From Spongospora subterranea f. sp. subterranea (taxonomy: Eukaryota; Endomyxa: Phytomyxea; Phytomyxea; Plasmodiophorida): 61,082 nucleotides of DNA. The stretch lies in NCBI GenBank assembly GCA_049724395.1, contig JAUGWO010000259.1:1-61082 (forward strand), read 5' to 3'. The notes beneath the pieces are model-generated. The model was not told the DNA's origin, searched no databases, and saw only the letters and a program-made list of their open reading frames with translations. The translations under genes were made by a program, and so were the position numbers. Numbering within the stretch: the first letter of the stretch is position 1; every line of letters starts with the position of its first letter. Below, in pieces: positions 10,971-22,171 of the stretch.

Positions 10971-11894
10971 TCCCTTTACAGGTCCCGTGATCGTTCGTCC
11001 GTCTACAGGTCCCGTTTCAAACGCATTGACGTCTCGTAACGCTCCATCGCAACATGATTTCACTACATTCCACGGCTTCTGAGTCAAACTTACCCCTACC
11101 ACATCTTCCTGACAATCAAATCCGCCGTTCATTTGAATAAATCGCACTTTAACATTCATGGGCTGAATAATTTTCAAATCAGCTGAATATTTATCTGATT
11201 AGCGTTTTTGAGATTGTCTGAAAATCGCGTTTTACTATAGGTGATTTGACCGGCCGAACCTAGAGTTTTGAACTCAATTTCGGTTGCCCATCTAAACGCA
11301 CTGTAGCCGTAATCAGTTTGGAACCAAAGGGTGGACAATATCATTAATCCATCTCCGTCAGCCCAACACAATCTCACCCTTAAGCTATACGTCCAAGCGA
11401 ATTGGAGAGAAACCTTGAGCAGCCAATTGCACCCACTGTTCTTGTCGGTGAAGGCCAATCCTTTCGTGTGTAGATCAAGCTATATCATCCCTTTGTTCCC
11501 GTCGACAAAGGGCCATTGAGTTTAGTACACAAATATTCTTTCGAACGCCGTCGTTAAACTGGTTCAGATCAAGATAGTCGAAGTGTTTAACAATTTAAAC
11601 CAGGTCAACCACAGCAACCCTGTCAATATCGTGCATGATTCACCCTTCTCGAGAGAATCCCTTCTGGACCATGGACATATAATCGACCTGACCATTGTGG
11701 CCCTGGATAGTCCAGATATCACCCATCCAGATCGGTGTAGACTGATCTCGAACATAAAGATGGTCTGTATGACCTCGAACTGAATTGAACAATAACGTCT
11801 CTCTCTCGCGCTGTCACAACTGTTCTGGAATGAACGGGATCGATGACCCCAATATGACAGTGCGACGCGTTAATGAGATTTATCATTGTCTATA

Positions 11895-13247
11895 ATGAAT
11901 TATCTGACTCTAATCGTGTTGGCGATCTGTTTATCGGTCGTCAATGGGAACTCGTTCTCCACCTGTACGATCACTCTCCCAACCGACCCCCTATCAGCCA
12001 AAGGTCTCTCTTCCCCCTTCCTCGTATACTCCCCATCGTGATTCCTAATCCCTCACCTGATTCTCACCCTGATTCATTAGTTAAGCGGTGGCTGTGGCCA
12101 GACGAACGGCGACGAGACGTTCGCTGAAGCCGCCATATTCAATCCGGCAACCAATCAGATCTCAATCTACCATCCATTAGTTATTCCCACAGCACAAGGT
12201 GCCGCCGCCGCCGCTCAGATCGTCCCCGTACAACTTCCCGCCAACGCGGTGGTCGCGATCTGGTTCTCGACCAACGCCATTGGGTTGGATCTGGCCGGTC
12301 CAGGTGTCGCCGCTGGAAAATGTGTTTCCGGCGATGGCGTCAACATATTCGGGAATTTCGCCTACTGTAATGCTCCCGCGTTCTTCACAGCGGCCAAAGG
12401 ATTCCCGATCCCCGCATTGGGCCAAGGACAAGATGGCGCTCCCTGTCCAACCTCTCGCGACTTTGCCTTTGTCGATAGCACACCTAGTGCAGGGGTGGCC
12501 GCCACCTTCCTTTATTTCAACGGCGTTGCCCATCAAGATACGGCGGCGAATCGCGCCCTTGGAGGTCCTGGAGCGGTTGTCGCCAAAAGTGATGGAAATC
12601 ATCAAATATTGCCAGTCATCAGTCGGTTGTTGGGCTGTGTCCCGTTGACCTCGCCGGATTTGACCGATGGCGGGAAGATGGTCACATCTTTGGTATTGGA
12701 TGAGCTACAAGCGGCTGCTCGTCAGGTACGACCTGCTCTCGTCCCGAGCAGCTCTCTGGACACGTTGGTTAATGATAAACCCAACGATGCGCTGCGAAAC
12801 CTGTTTCGCTTAGGGGTTGGGCAGTCGCCGGATCAGCCGGGATCCCCCGAACAGTTCTGTGCTGATCTGGTCAATATTGGTCTCCCTCGTCTAGCGCAGA
12901 CGAAATCTGTTTTGAATCGTCCTGGAACATCCCCCAACCCCGCTGCCGCCAACACCATGTTCATATTCCTCTGTCTCAGATTCGACAACACTTTAGCGGC
13001 CTTTAGTTGCAGGAATCGCCCAGGTCTTCAACAGTTTCAGGTAACGAGACAGACCGACGAAGTAGGAAATATATTCCCAGCTACTGATTGCGTCATCGAT
13101 TTGAATTTCGTTCCGGAAACACGACCTTTAATTCTCTTTGATGACAATGGAAACCCTCTGCCGTCCCAAAACGACGTATCTGTACCAAAGACCAAGAAGT
13201 CAGCAGCTGCATCTAAGCGCGGTAAAGCAAAGAAGGCAGCACGTTGA
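11895..13247 (+). CDS. Secreted protein of a family known in fungi, Lys-rich C-terminus
   Basis: Exons 11895-12023 and 12081-13247 give 431 aa. The 57-nt intron starts GTATAC and ends CATTAG, phase 0. The signal peptide is MNYLTLIVLAICLSVVNG. The mature part starts FSTCTITLPTDPLSAKGL, and motifs include FNPATNQISIYHPLVI, VVAIWFSTNAIGLDLAG, a GKCVSG...FGNFAYCNAPAFF block and CPTSRDFAFVDS. From memory these match a widespread secreted fungal protein group of unknown function; no database was checked. The C-terminus (about residues 405-431) is unusual for a secreted protein: SVPKTKKSAAASKRGKAKKA, strongly basic and low complexity. No catalytic motif was seen. GC is clearly higher than in the flanks. 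Confidence 0.75.
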
Positions 13248-13586
13248 CCCATGCCCGATTCAACTGGCCATGTTCATTGTATTTGTTCTAATACACACTA
13301 CTGAGTTTCTGTATCTTCCAGCTTTCAACCAATTTCCTCACTTCCGTCAAAATTTGAGAGAGGATTGTGCCGGGGACTTGATCTCGATGGGCCGCACACA
13401 ATGCTGCGGTTGGACTGAAATACTTAAACCATATTCCCAGTATGTTCAAAAGATGAGCCTGTCACCCTTTGAGGTGATTATTTGGCAATACAGAGTCCCC
13501 CCGATATACTGTTTACTTATCCATCACTATACCTTCACAATGGGGGACATACTGGTCAACTACTGAGGCGAATTTAGCTAGAAGGG

Positions 13587-13650
13587 CAACGCTAGTGGGA
13601 AGCGTAACATTAGCTGCACGTGTAGCGCTAGTGGGAAGCGTAACGCTAGG
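13587..13650 (+). repeat. Short GCTAGTGGGAAGCGTAAC direct repeats
   Basis: The motif GCTAGTGGGAAGCGTAAC occurs twice (near 13590 and 13627), separated by TAGC-rich sequence, with partial copies on both sides. This is a small imperfect repeat cluster with no coding content. Confidence 0.7.
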
Positions 13651-14045
13651 GAAGACTCTAATGACACCAGTGCGAGTTTGGCTATGAAACAATGTCTAGC
13701 TGGTTGATCCAGTCAGCTCATAATTGTCTCTTGTCCTTGCCAATCTGTTCTCGTAGAGACTAGGGCACCGAGACCAAAGTATGGGTGATGACTCCCATCT
13801 GGATAAAGGATCTAATTACACACCGAGCGTTCTCGTGCCAAATGCTGACACATCACTCGCTGTTCAAATTCGATATAGAAGTCCCGGGTTCTCGCCAATA
13901 CCATTATGAAAACCAATGTGGTTTCCAATCAATCGACTATTGTCCATTCCTGGTGCAGTTTTGAATTCCCTTAACCGGGTTATATGTGAAGGTAGTTGAA
14001 TTGGGAACGTGACCACGACGTTAAACAAGACATTAGATTGTGTAT

Positions 14046-14738
14046 TTAAGTTGAAGGCAGCGATGGTGTTGATCCATCGAAGATTTGTACCTGAGTCCTT
14101 AGACAATCCTTTAATGTGAACTCCACAGCTTGCCCATCGAGCGTGAACTTGACTGGAGCGTCAGGAGTGAGAGCTCCATTTCCGGAATTGACTGCCCACC
14201 AACCGCCATTAGAGATGGTTCCTTCAACTCCTGCCACAGTCACCCCTGACACAGACTTTCCGCCCAGATTCATCAAACCCAGATTGGTGTAATATAGGTT
14301 CGGTTCTTCGGGAGATCCAGGGCGAAGATAACAAGTTGGACCGGCAGGAGTTTGTAAAGCGTTCTTTGTGGATAAGGTGACCGAACATTGAGTCTCCCCA
14401 GGCGAAGCACCGTTTGTGGCCTTGCTCCAAGTTGGGCCAATCATGTCGATACCACAGCTCGTCGATAAGCATTGACCGGCAACAATTACTTCGACCTCGG
14501 GGCCGCCTTCGCATTGGACTGTGTAAACCTGGCCACACATCGCCGGGACGTATTTCAAATCACCTAGCGATGATTGCAAACCTAAGGCCAGCGCGTCTCC
14601 TGTAAAGTAGTTCCCTTGAGGGAGGGAGCAGCCACCTTCGTCGGTTTTATCGGCCCATCGCGTGCCAAGGACACCCGTTGCACTGTTCGCAACGCCGGTA
14701 AAGCTGATGACAAGAATAGCAGAAACTATGAATCGCAT
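14046..14738 (-). CDS. Expansin-like secreted protein, copy 2
   Basis: A single-exon 230-aa paralog of the 7791-8453 protein. The signal peptide is MRFIVSAILVISFTGVANSA. The DPBB-like domain carries GTRWADKTDEGGCSLPQGNY, CGQVYTVQCEGGPEVEVIVA, GQCLSTSCGIDM and ETQCSVTLS. The C-terminal beta domain carries YTNLGLMNLGGKSVSGVTVA, SNGGWWAVN and PVKFTLDGQAVEFTLKDC. All Cys positions of copy 1 are kept. The C-terminus runs on beyond VQIF with GSTPSLPST. The two copies point in opposite directions with 5.6 kb between their stop codons, a layout that could come from an inverted duplication. Only the coding part is still alike, so the duplication is old. Confidence 0.75.
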   Translation of the reverse strand: MRFIVSAILVISFTGVANSATGVLGTRWADKTDEGGCSLPQGNYFTGDALALGLQSSLGDLKYVPAMCGQVYTVQCEGGPEVEVIVAGQCLSTSCGIDMIGPTWSKATNGASPGETQCSVTLSTKNALQTPAGPTCYLRPGSPEEPNLYYTNLGLMNLGGKSVSGVTVAGVEGTISNGGWWAVNSGNGALTPDAPVKFTLDGQAVEFTLKDCLRTQVQIFDGSTPSLPST

Positions 14739-15209
14739 TTAATTCGAACGACTCTTGTTAAATTAAATATTATGTAAATGAATATAATCATGGCATCGAG
14801 GACATGATTCATATAGTCGAAAGCTGTCATTTCTGCTGTTGACTCATGTTGATCGTTGGAGAATTGCATATTGCCCCAACTTAAGGGTATCTTCTGGCGG
14901 GCTGCAGATTTTTCGTTGGCCGAAGTGATTCTTTACTTTGGTACTATACCCTTCAAATTTTGCATCCCGAAAGCGAGCACCAGCCCACAAACCGCATTGA
15001 TTAAGATCTGACTGACCCCGACTCGCAAGAGAAACAAGGCGAGTGGATATGTCGTACGAGAATGTGAAGTATAATGGTGCTTCGAGGCGCATTGAAGCGC
15101 TGACACATTGAGAGAGGGCCAGTTATTTTAACACAAAAACAGCATGAAAAACGAAACACAGTTAAGTCTGAAATGCAATATGTGTATAACCCTTAGTGTG
15201 TATTGCTAC

Positions 15210-16456
15210 TCAAAAGTCATCTAGAGACAGCTTCTTGACAAGATCGTACCGGCAGTATGGACACTGAGGTTTCATCCATAACCATTTTGCAATGCATTGC
15301 CTGTCAAACTGCGCATTCATCATGTAAATACACTCGTTGGCCGAATAATCGCAATCATAAACAAGCGCGACGCAATCGTCAGCATTTACCTCATGGCCGC
15401 AGGGAAGGCGAGCGATGTTTCCACCGGCCCTGAAGTCGATCGAGCATATGGTGCAGCTACATAAGTGGCGGCCTGTTTCCATGGAGTGTTGAAATCGCCT
15501 GATCGGAAGGCCACTGATTAGCTTGTCCACCGTTTCTTGGTTGATGCTATTATACACCAACCAGACATCTGCAAAACATCGTGCATAAGCGCAACATCGT
15601 AGAATGATATGCGAAAACCAATACAAGCGAAGTTATTCAACGAACACACAAAACCCAATATTCTTGCGGAATACGTTATTGAACGATCAGTACACCACAT
15701 ACCCTGTTCGCCTTGAGCGCGAAAATGAGCAGCTGCTCGTTCATCTTCCTCTTCGTCGGAATCGCAATCATCAATATCCAGCGAAAACGCCATCTGGATC
15801 GCGTTTGTGTGACAAAGAGGACATTCGGGCTTTTCTCTCAGCGATTCTACAATGCATTCCCATCCGAACTGGGACCGAAAATGGCAAACACAATGGTCAG
15901 TGCAAAACACAACAGACGTTGGGCGACAGTTTTCACTAAATGCTGATTGACGTTATTGTTCAATATAGAAAAAACAGCAAATTAACTGGAAAATGGGCTT
16001 TGTTTAATCAGAACCCTTGGAGACTTCCGGATGAAGATCGAACAGACTTACAACATGAAAGCAATTAAGCCGGGCCAGCTCCTCGCCCTTTTGAAAATCT
16101 CTGGCGCATATCGGGCAGTTCGTAACCGTCTCGATAATCGGGTATGGAAACCTTCGAAGGCGGCTGATCGCCCACTCAATGTCGTGGTCCGGGGCCATAG
16201 AATCTGTCAAGAAACTTGTGGCCGCGCTGACGATATTCGGAGTGCGACGGTGCCATCAATCATGGCACCCATGTGCCCTGACCAACATGTCCGCGCCAGG
16301 GCTACCTGGACCTCCATTCACGGCTTCATCACCACCCAATTTCGCGACTGGTTCAGCCGAGGAGATAAGTGGACCCTGGCACTGGCGGCATATATTGTTG
16401 CGTGACGTGCTGACAAGGTATTTGCGCAACGCACGGCGTGGCCGTAGCGCCATCAT
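15210..16456 (-). CDS. Five-exon protein with two RING-like domains
   Basis: The proposed minus-strand exons are 16456-16306, 16203-16052, 15868-15703, 15568-15390 and 15308-15210, giving 248 aa with all phases consistent (1,0,1,0). RING 1: CPICARDFQKGEELARLNCF-HV, then FGWECIVESLREKPECPLC. RING 2: CTICSIDFRAGGNIARLPCG-HE, then FDRQCIAKWLWMKPQCPYC. Each domain is split by a phase-0 intron at the same place, between CxHx and Fxxx. An acidic stretch (DIDDCDSDEEEDE) lies between them. RING fingers usually act as E3 ubiquitin ligases. Here the fifth zinc ligand (His/Cys in CGHxFH) is Gly in RING 1 and Asp in RING 2, so activity is not certain. The first donor has a near alternative at 16311. Confidence 0.75.
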
Positions 16457-16459
16457 CCT

Positions 16460-17750
16460 TCCCTCATCAATAATTTGAATCGTTTGTCCAACACAATTTC
16501 AATCGACTACCGTGATTGAATAAACTGAGCCTGCTCTACGGTACAATGTCGTCAATGGCGCTCTTTAACAATTAATTTGAAGATTGGCTTTATCAGAGGG
16601 ATGGATCATTTGATTATCGTCGGGATAATCAGTCTTGAGATTGCGGGCGGTCGTAAAAATTCTGTCATCAAACCGAAACGATAGCGAGTTGTGATCATGT
16701 CGACGGTTGTCAGACGATCAAATTCACCGGGGAGAGTTAAAGAGGTTGAGAGACACAGAGGCACAGGAATAGTTGTAGCCTTGACTGATTGTTAAAGCGA
16801 AGTTCAAAAATGTCGATCGAAAGGACTACAGGCGAGCATTCAAACGAAAAGCAGGGCTCGCCAACATTTACCAGACTGGGGATAATTCATATATTTTGGT
16901 CAAGTGAGAAATATAAAGATAGCTAATCACGTCAGAAAGAGGCTCGGGAACGCAAATGCATTAGCCGTCTGACAAAATCTGTCCACTATCTGTCAAGCAT
17001 TCAAAGGACGAAACACGAATACTTTTGTCAAGCCCATCAATCGCATAGCTCTTGGTTCTTCTTATTAATCCTAAATTATATTTTACTTCGCTTATTCTCA
17101 TCACTCCTAACCAAGAGCAAACCGTGTGGCATTATACAGAGTCTCCCCATTGTTTCTGTCATATTGTGGATCGAATTTTGGCTTCGACCGGCTTCATAGA
17201 TGGTTTCACGATTAACGCGAAAACGCGTTCAGACGAATTGAAGTCTAATAATGTTGGAGGCTAATAGAAGCATGAATTCATTATAAAGTCAACCGCCCTG
17301 ATATATACGGTACTCGGGTTCAACATGATATGGGGATGCCGATGGCGGCAATTTGGATTTACAAGAGGTTGGGGCACCATGAAGAGTGAAAACGAAAGTT
17401 GTTGATCTGTTTGTGTCTCAGGGGAACGGAACGAGCAAAACATCTATATAATGCAAAAAGATCCATAAGTGGGTTAGGTTTCACTATTTAGTTGTGTTCA
17501 GAACCTACAGCTACAGCGTTATCCCGACTATTTTGTGAGGAATGTGCTGGAGTGTTCTCCCAGAGTCCGCTTTTCTTCTCGTACATCAGCTTCCCTACTC
17601 CTCAACCCACAAAATCGGGCAAAAAAATGTTCCCGTTGCTGCTTTGTGGGCGGACACCGCCAAAATTCGACGTTTCCGCTTTGGGTGGCATCACTGGATC
17701 TCTAACCTTGGGCAAACAGAATCAGTGAACATCAACAATTAGAAACTGCA
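16460..17750. other. Intergenic, no supported gene
   Basis: AT-richer sequence with short open stretches only (17052-17264, 17492-17742 plus). None has a convincing start, signal peptide or motif. I see no repeats longer than about 15 bp. Confidence 0.4.
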
Positions 17751-17751
17751 T

Positions 17752-18069
17752 TTAAATCCATTGATCAAACCAGATCATGCCATTCACAGGTGCTAACGGT
17801 TGCGCTGGTAGTTCAATGATCCCGCTAACGGGAGACCAAATTTTATCTCGTTCCCGCTTGAGTCCAGGGCCCTCTTGCAAATCGCCTTTGCTCAGCGACA
17901 ACAATGCCAGAAAATAGTATAACGAAGTACCCACAGGCCACAGCATATCAAATACGTAAAGTCGCTGCAACTTACGCGCGTCATGTTTCTGTGGCACTTT
18001 CATCACCGATGATATTAGTGGTGATGCGCTACAAAGGAAACAACACACAGAGATGATAACACTGGTCAT
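17752..18069 (-). CDS. Small secreted protein (105 aa)
   Basis: The ATG at 18069 gives MTSVIISVCCFLCSASPLIS, a likely signal peptide. The mature chain has a second hydrophobic patch (YFLALLSLSKGD) and a Pro-rich end (GIIELPAQPLAPVNGMIWFD). The frame is open further upstream without an ATG. No intron is needed and no family is recognised. Confidence 0.5.
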   Translation of the reverse strand: MTSVIISVCCFLCSASPLISSVMKVPQKHDARKLQRLYVFDMLWPVGTSLYYFLALLSLSKGDLQEGPGLKRERDKIWSPVSGIIELPAQPLAPVNGMIWFDQWI

Positions 18070-18294
18070 ATATTGAACAAATGATTGACATAGTCTTACT
18101 CTGATTAAATCATCCACCCATTGTTCCTGTCGGCGCCAAAGAGCACATGCCTAAAACAACTGCCAGGAAACCCTTAGCGGTAAGTGTCGTAATCGACCTC
18201 AGAAAGTTATATTTTTTCGGGAATAAACGGCTATGGAACCCACCGTTAAGTTTGGACTTGTGACAATATCGTTCCGATAGCGAAAGTCGAAGCG

Positions 18295-18658
18295 TCAGTT
18301 TCCCACCATGCATGGTTCATGTGCGCTAGAATTGGTGGTCTGTGTAAATGATGGCTTCAGTCCGCCAAATCCCTGGTTATGATGCCAAATGAATTCAATA
18401 TCCTGTTTCGTTGAATCATAAAATAGAGCAGCAAATTGGGGCTGTGGGAGGTGCAAATGAAGGTTGGAATTGGGCACTTTCACCTTTGCCATGCATTTGA
18501 TCGCCGGGTGCCCAAGGGGTGAGCAACATGTTCCAGGAATGTGGCCCGGTCGGCATGACACTAATCTTTATCGAGCTTTCACAGCACGTTCCTCTGTTGT
18601 AATTTTTAGCTCCAACCTTTGGTTGACATCGTGATTCGCAAAGTCCCTGGAATACCAC
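18295..18658 (-). CDS. Possible Cys-rich secreted-type exons
   Basis: Two overlapping minus-strand frames carry related Cys motifs: GLCESRCQPKVGAKNYNRGT followed by CCE, and SCRPGHIPGTCCSPLGHP followed by AIKC. The repeated RGTCC/PGTCC pattern suggests a duplicated Cys-rich unit split by an intron or a frameshift near 18560. No start codon or splice pair could be fixed. Treat as a partial or decayed gene. Confidence 0.3.
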
Positions 18659-18861
18659 GAGCCGGTCCCGGTAATCGCTGAACGTCTGGGTTGTAAACGA
18701 TTTCGATTGCTGCAGGAGCGTTCTTCAAGCCAAAACGGCATCACAGTATGTTCTAGTGGTCGTCATTCGTCGACTTTATTGACTCGGACTAAGCTGTATG
18801 CATTTCGCAAATCAAGTTTTGGAGTGGAATTCGTCGCCGAAGAATTTGTTAATAAAGGGCG

Positions 18862-19418
18862 TTGCTTTCGTTTAATGATGCTAGTAGTCAATCCCTTATA
18901 GGTATTTCTCAGCAAAGTTGCAAGAATCATCTTTTCCGCAACCTCCTAGCCGAGATGCGATCCCACTTAGGAAGTTGTGCTATATATTTCGAGATTAACG
19001 GTCAAATCTGGACCGACCTCTGGGAGCCAATATGCATCTTCTTTCGAGTAAACGTACGTCGCCGAACTCAGCATGCCTCATGGGAAACTGTACTGACGAA
19101 CCAGACGGGTGAATCGATTTTCGTCCCTTTCGTCAGGCCGAACATACGGTTGACCAGGCTTACTCCTCGAATAGAGTTATCTGATTTGAGACAGTAGTCG
19201 CGTCCTCGTCAACAACGGTGCCTTATCATCACCCCTCCCTCTCCATCATTTTGCACATACTGGGCAAGTACGGCAGATTTGAGAGTTTCGAAGACCATCA
19301 AGTTCAATGTGATGTTAAATCATTCACGTATTTTATTGTGATTACGTCTGCGCTTTTCGTTGTAGTAGCTGTTGTGGTTTTGACGAAGCGTCAGAGTCAC
19401 CTGAAGCTCAATCCTTAG
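18862..19418 (+). CDS. Possible single-pass membrane protein
   Basis: The frame 18862-19197 encodes a polar domain (CAIYFEINGQIWTDLWEPI, then ASWETVLTNQTGESIFVPFV). The frame ending at 19418 encodes a transmembrane helix (TYFIVITSALFVVVAVVVL) and a short basic tail (TKRQSHLKLNP). A splice joining them, for example donor 19176 and acceptor 19276 (phase 2), keeps the frame open but is not strongly consensus. If right, this is a type I-like membrane protein with a short cytosolic tail. The first exon and any signal peptide are missing from the model. Confidence 0.35.
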
Positions 19419-19419
19419 T

Positions 19420-20210
19420 CGCTCGCATAAGTTCTATAACGGCCGTCCCTGACAATGAATGATTCTGGCAGAAACTCATGTTATGTGAAGTTAGCGCCCA
19501 TTTTACTAAAACTCCCCTGACCTCAAATAGGTTGGCGATAGGTGCGAAGATTTCGTAAAGGATACCAGTTCATGTCTAATCCGCTTCACGTCAACACTGT
19601 CCAGCTGCTGTTTTCCCAGTGATCAACCTGTTCCCGAAAAACACCTTCTGGGTGCCGAATCCCGTCTCTGAACTTTTTCAACCGTTTCTGACCATGACCA
19701 TAATTCTCTACCTTGGATCTTCACGACATTGAAGACCCTGCACCGCGTCGCGCACGAAAAAATCTATGACCGATTGGTTCAGACGCAGAACAAACATTGA
19801 TGAATTTGGTGCCTTTTATCAAAACGCGGAGCCTTTGACATAGCATTTCTATGTGTTTGGGTCAGATCGTTTCGTCAATTCTGATAGTTTCGCTTTCGGT
19901 GACCGACTGCGTTATGATTTTCGGTATGACGCTTCCATTTCGTGATGCGTTGACGCCATTTCCAGCTCGTTCATGGAGCGAGTGATCGCAAATATTTCGT
20001 TGGCGGAATGCCGTCTGAATCGAAACTGTCTTGTTAAAATTTCGATTTCTCCAATATACATTTGACCTAGTCGCAAAAGCAACACAATAGGCTTGACAGA
20101 TTGTTTTTATACATTATTTTCATGGTTTTAATCCTTCTTCGTTCCTTTCATAAATGCTTTCGTGTCTTCTGCTTTTGTTTCGTTCTTGTGCCTTCCTGTT
20201 CCATTCTTCT
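19420..20210. other. Intergenic, no supported gene
   Basis: All six frames are broken by frequent stops and no repeat or RNA gene was recognised. The end of the stretch (20101-20210) is T-rich and lies downstream of the minus-strand gene ending at 20218. Confidence 0.4.
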
Positions 20211-20217
20211 TTTTCCA

Positions 20218-20866
20218 TTATCTGAAACAAGACACTATAGGCCCTTCCCTTGGCTTGAAAAACAAAAAAAGCCAGGAAAAACAGTCGGTAGGAGGATCGG
20301 GTTGGTCATGATCCAGGATAAATCGGATATGATTGAAGTGGGATTGATCACAGGATCGTACAGGGCGCATTCCCAAATCTTGGAATAGTTTGTGACATAC
20401 ATCGCATAATAGTACTTCTGGATCTGAGTCGGAATATGTATTAACATGTTGATTGTAGGAAGAACTGGGATTGCCATGTTTGAAATCATTTGGGGGAAAC
20501 CGCCTCTCAAGCGCTGCCAATCCTTGATTAGTCACTGTACTGAACTCAATATAGGTATTTGACAGCACGAGGATAACCTGCCAGACCTTCATTCAGTGTT
20601 TTTCTAAAAACATTCTCCTGTTCTATACTTTCGTTTGAAGACAAATTAACATGCGATTCTGGCTCCTTCGCCATACTTAGAGCTGTCAACTGCTCGATTA
20701 TACTAGATATTTCTGCATCTTGGTCACCTATATCAATTATGAACATATACAGGCAAGTGATTAAAACCATCATCCGACTCGCTAGTAGGGTTTCGTCAAA
20801 TTTGACACCATGTGCCAGTGAGAACAACAGCAACAAAAGGTTCAGATACGAGGCAAAACATCCCAT
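20218..20866 (-). CDS. Two-exon secreted protein with acidic and CxxC parts
   Basis: Exons 20866-20578 and 20522-20218 (minus) give 197 aa. The 55-nt intron has GTTATC and AATCAAG ends with a TGACTAAT branch-like site, phase 1. The signal peptide is MGCFASYLNLLLLLFSLAHG. A second hydrophobic run (MMVLITCLYMFIID) soon follows and could be a membrane helix. Then come an acidic helix (DQDAEISSIIEQL), a polar repeat-free middle and LLCDVCHKLFQDLG. The C-terminus is aromatic and Pro-rich (PDPPTDCFSWLFLFF). No family is recognised. The plan (leader exon, phase-1 short intron) matches other genes of the window. Confidence 0.6.
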
Positions 20867-20869
20867 AGT

Positions 20870-21770
20870 ATAGCGAAATTCGAGATCAGCACTCAATCAG
20901 TGGTCTCTCCTTCTGACAAGTGACAGCTCGTCCACTAAAAGCATTTAAAAACCTCGCAGTTTTTCAATGCGGAGACTTCGTTTTCAGCAATTTTGTATAA
21001 CTCAGGGATTTGCGGGGTTGACGGGTTTGATGGCGAATTTATACGTCACGAGCTCGCGTTCAAAAGTATCAGATACAAGGTCGTTCCTCGCCTCGAATTA
21101 TCAAGAAAGCCGACTCCATTGTCGACTGGGCATTTCGTGGCAAAACAAATGGCTGTTTTGATGATAAACGTAGTGGCGAAGAAGTAATTCGCGGCGGCAT
21201 CCGTGTAAATCTGATGACTATATTGTATTGCCGGTCCCTGAAATGAATGCTGATTGTCGGCATAAATTGCTGTACTATTACGAACTTTCAACCCTCGTAC
21301 CTGAACACCGGCCCACAACAGCCTTCTCAATGTTAAGCAAACACTTAACCTGTTCGACGGTTGCCTCTAAACTGCTTGACCGTGCATACGCCTTGCGCCC
21401 CCAGCCCAAGCCATATCTGCCAATTTATCTCCCAGCCCCGGTTCCTGTACCGTCAATGACATTGCCATATAAGACGCAAACCACTGTTGAAATGGCAACA
21501 CTCCTCTCTACCAGTATATGAATCTGGTTGACACAAGAAGTCGGCGGTGCTCACAGATCATGCCTCACACTCATGTTCCGTCATTATCTGGAGTGCAGTC
21601 GCGGTTGTTGTGTGTACAGTATACAGGTTTTATTCGCAGGTACGTTGGCGGTACGTACATGCGTACAGTGAGAAGAACGGTCACAAGTTGACTGTTAAGC
21701 AGTAGAGTACGCGGCCAGGAAATATTGACTCCACCGTTCCGTCCCGCAACCATAACAGATCATTCGCAAT
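20870..21770. other. Intergenic, weak minus-strand frame
   Basis: A minus-strand frame at 21330-21046 contains LWAGVQVRGLKVRNSTAIYA and NQHSFQG. It faintly resembles a minus-strand frame at 15092-14844 (LWAGARFRDAKFEGYST). The likeness is short and no start or splice supports a gene at either place. Confidence 0.3.
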
Positions 21771-21777
21771 TAGTAGT

Positions 21778-21930
21778 GGATCAAAAAGCTGGATCAAAAA
21801 ATGTGTGCCAGTCTTTTGATCCATTCAATTTTGTCCAACAGAAAAGACTGGATCAAAAAATTTCAAATCAGAGGCCCCGTCATTCAAATGATGGTGGAGC
21901 CGGAGCGCAGCGAAACTTGCATTGCCGACG
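21778..21930 (+). repeat. SINE-like repeat, copy A
   Basis: Starts with GGATCAAAAAGCTGGATCAAA and shares with copy B (22810-22990, opposite strand) the segments TTTTGATCCA.TCAATT.TGTCCAACA.AAAAGACTGGATCAAAA, GGCCCCG.CATT.AAATGA, and TGGTGGAG.CCG.AGC.CAGCG. In this copy the tRNA-like part is shortened. Its end overlaps the 3' end of the small secreted frame 22171-21884. Confidence 0.6.
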
Positions 21931-22171
21931 TCAAAAGTGGCATTCGAAGATATCGCTTACACAAGTTAACCAATGGGAGAAACTCTGCCGGAACGTGGAT
22001 ATGATTCCATGCCGTTGTCACAAAACTCGATGACAGGGTTTCGCTTTTTTTGAAAATTATCATTTGATTTTTCCTTTGATCGTGTTTGACAATGGCAACA
22101 GAACGGTCAATTTTATCCACAGTTTCTGTGGCAGAATAAACAATAGCGATGTTAATCAGATATAACATCAT
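21884..22171 (-). CDS. Small secreted protein; 3' end inside a repeat
   Basis: The ATG pair at 22171/22168 gives MMLYLINIAIVYSA, a short signal peptide, then TETVDKIDRSVAIVKHDQR and KNQMIIFKKSETLSSSF. The last residues of the 95-aa chain are read from SINE-like copy A, so the natural end may have been replaced by the insertion. No family is recognised. Confidence 0.4.
   Translation of the reverse strand: MMLYLINIAIVYSATETVDKIDRSVAIVKHDQRKNQMIIFKKSETLSSSFVTTAWNHIHVPAEFLPLVNLCKRYLRMPLLTSAMQVSLRSGSTII

Noticed and set aside
13693-13730. CTGGTTGATCCAG..TCATA..TGTCTC resembles the 5' end of the small-subunit rRNA gene
   Set aside because: Only about 12 bases match exactly and the next conserved rRNA block does not follow. 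Probably chance, or a tiny remnant at most.
14844-15092. Minus frame with LWAGARFRDAKFEGYST, similar to 21300-21250 (LWAGVQVRGLKVRNST)
   Set aside because: Likeness is limited to a few residues. No start, splice or conserved length at either place.
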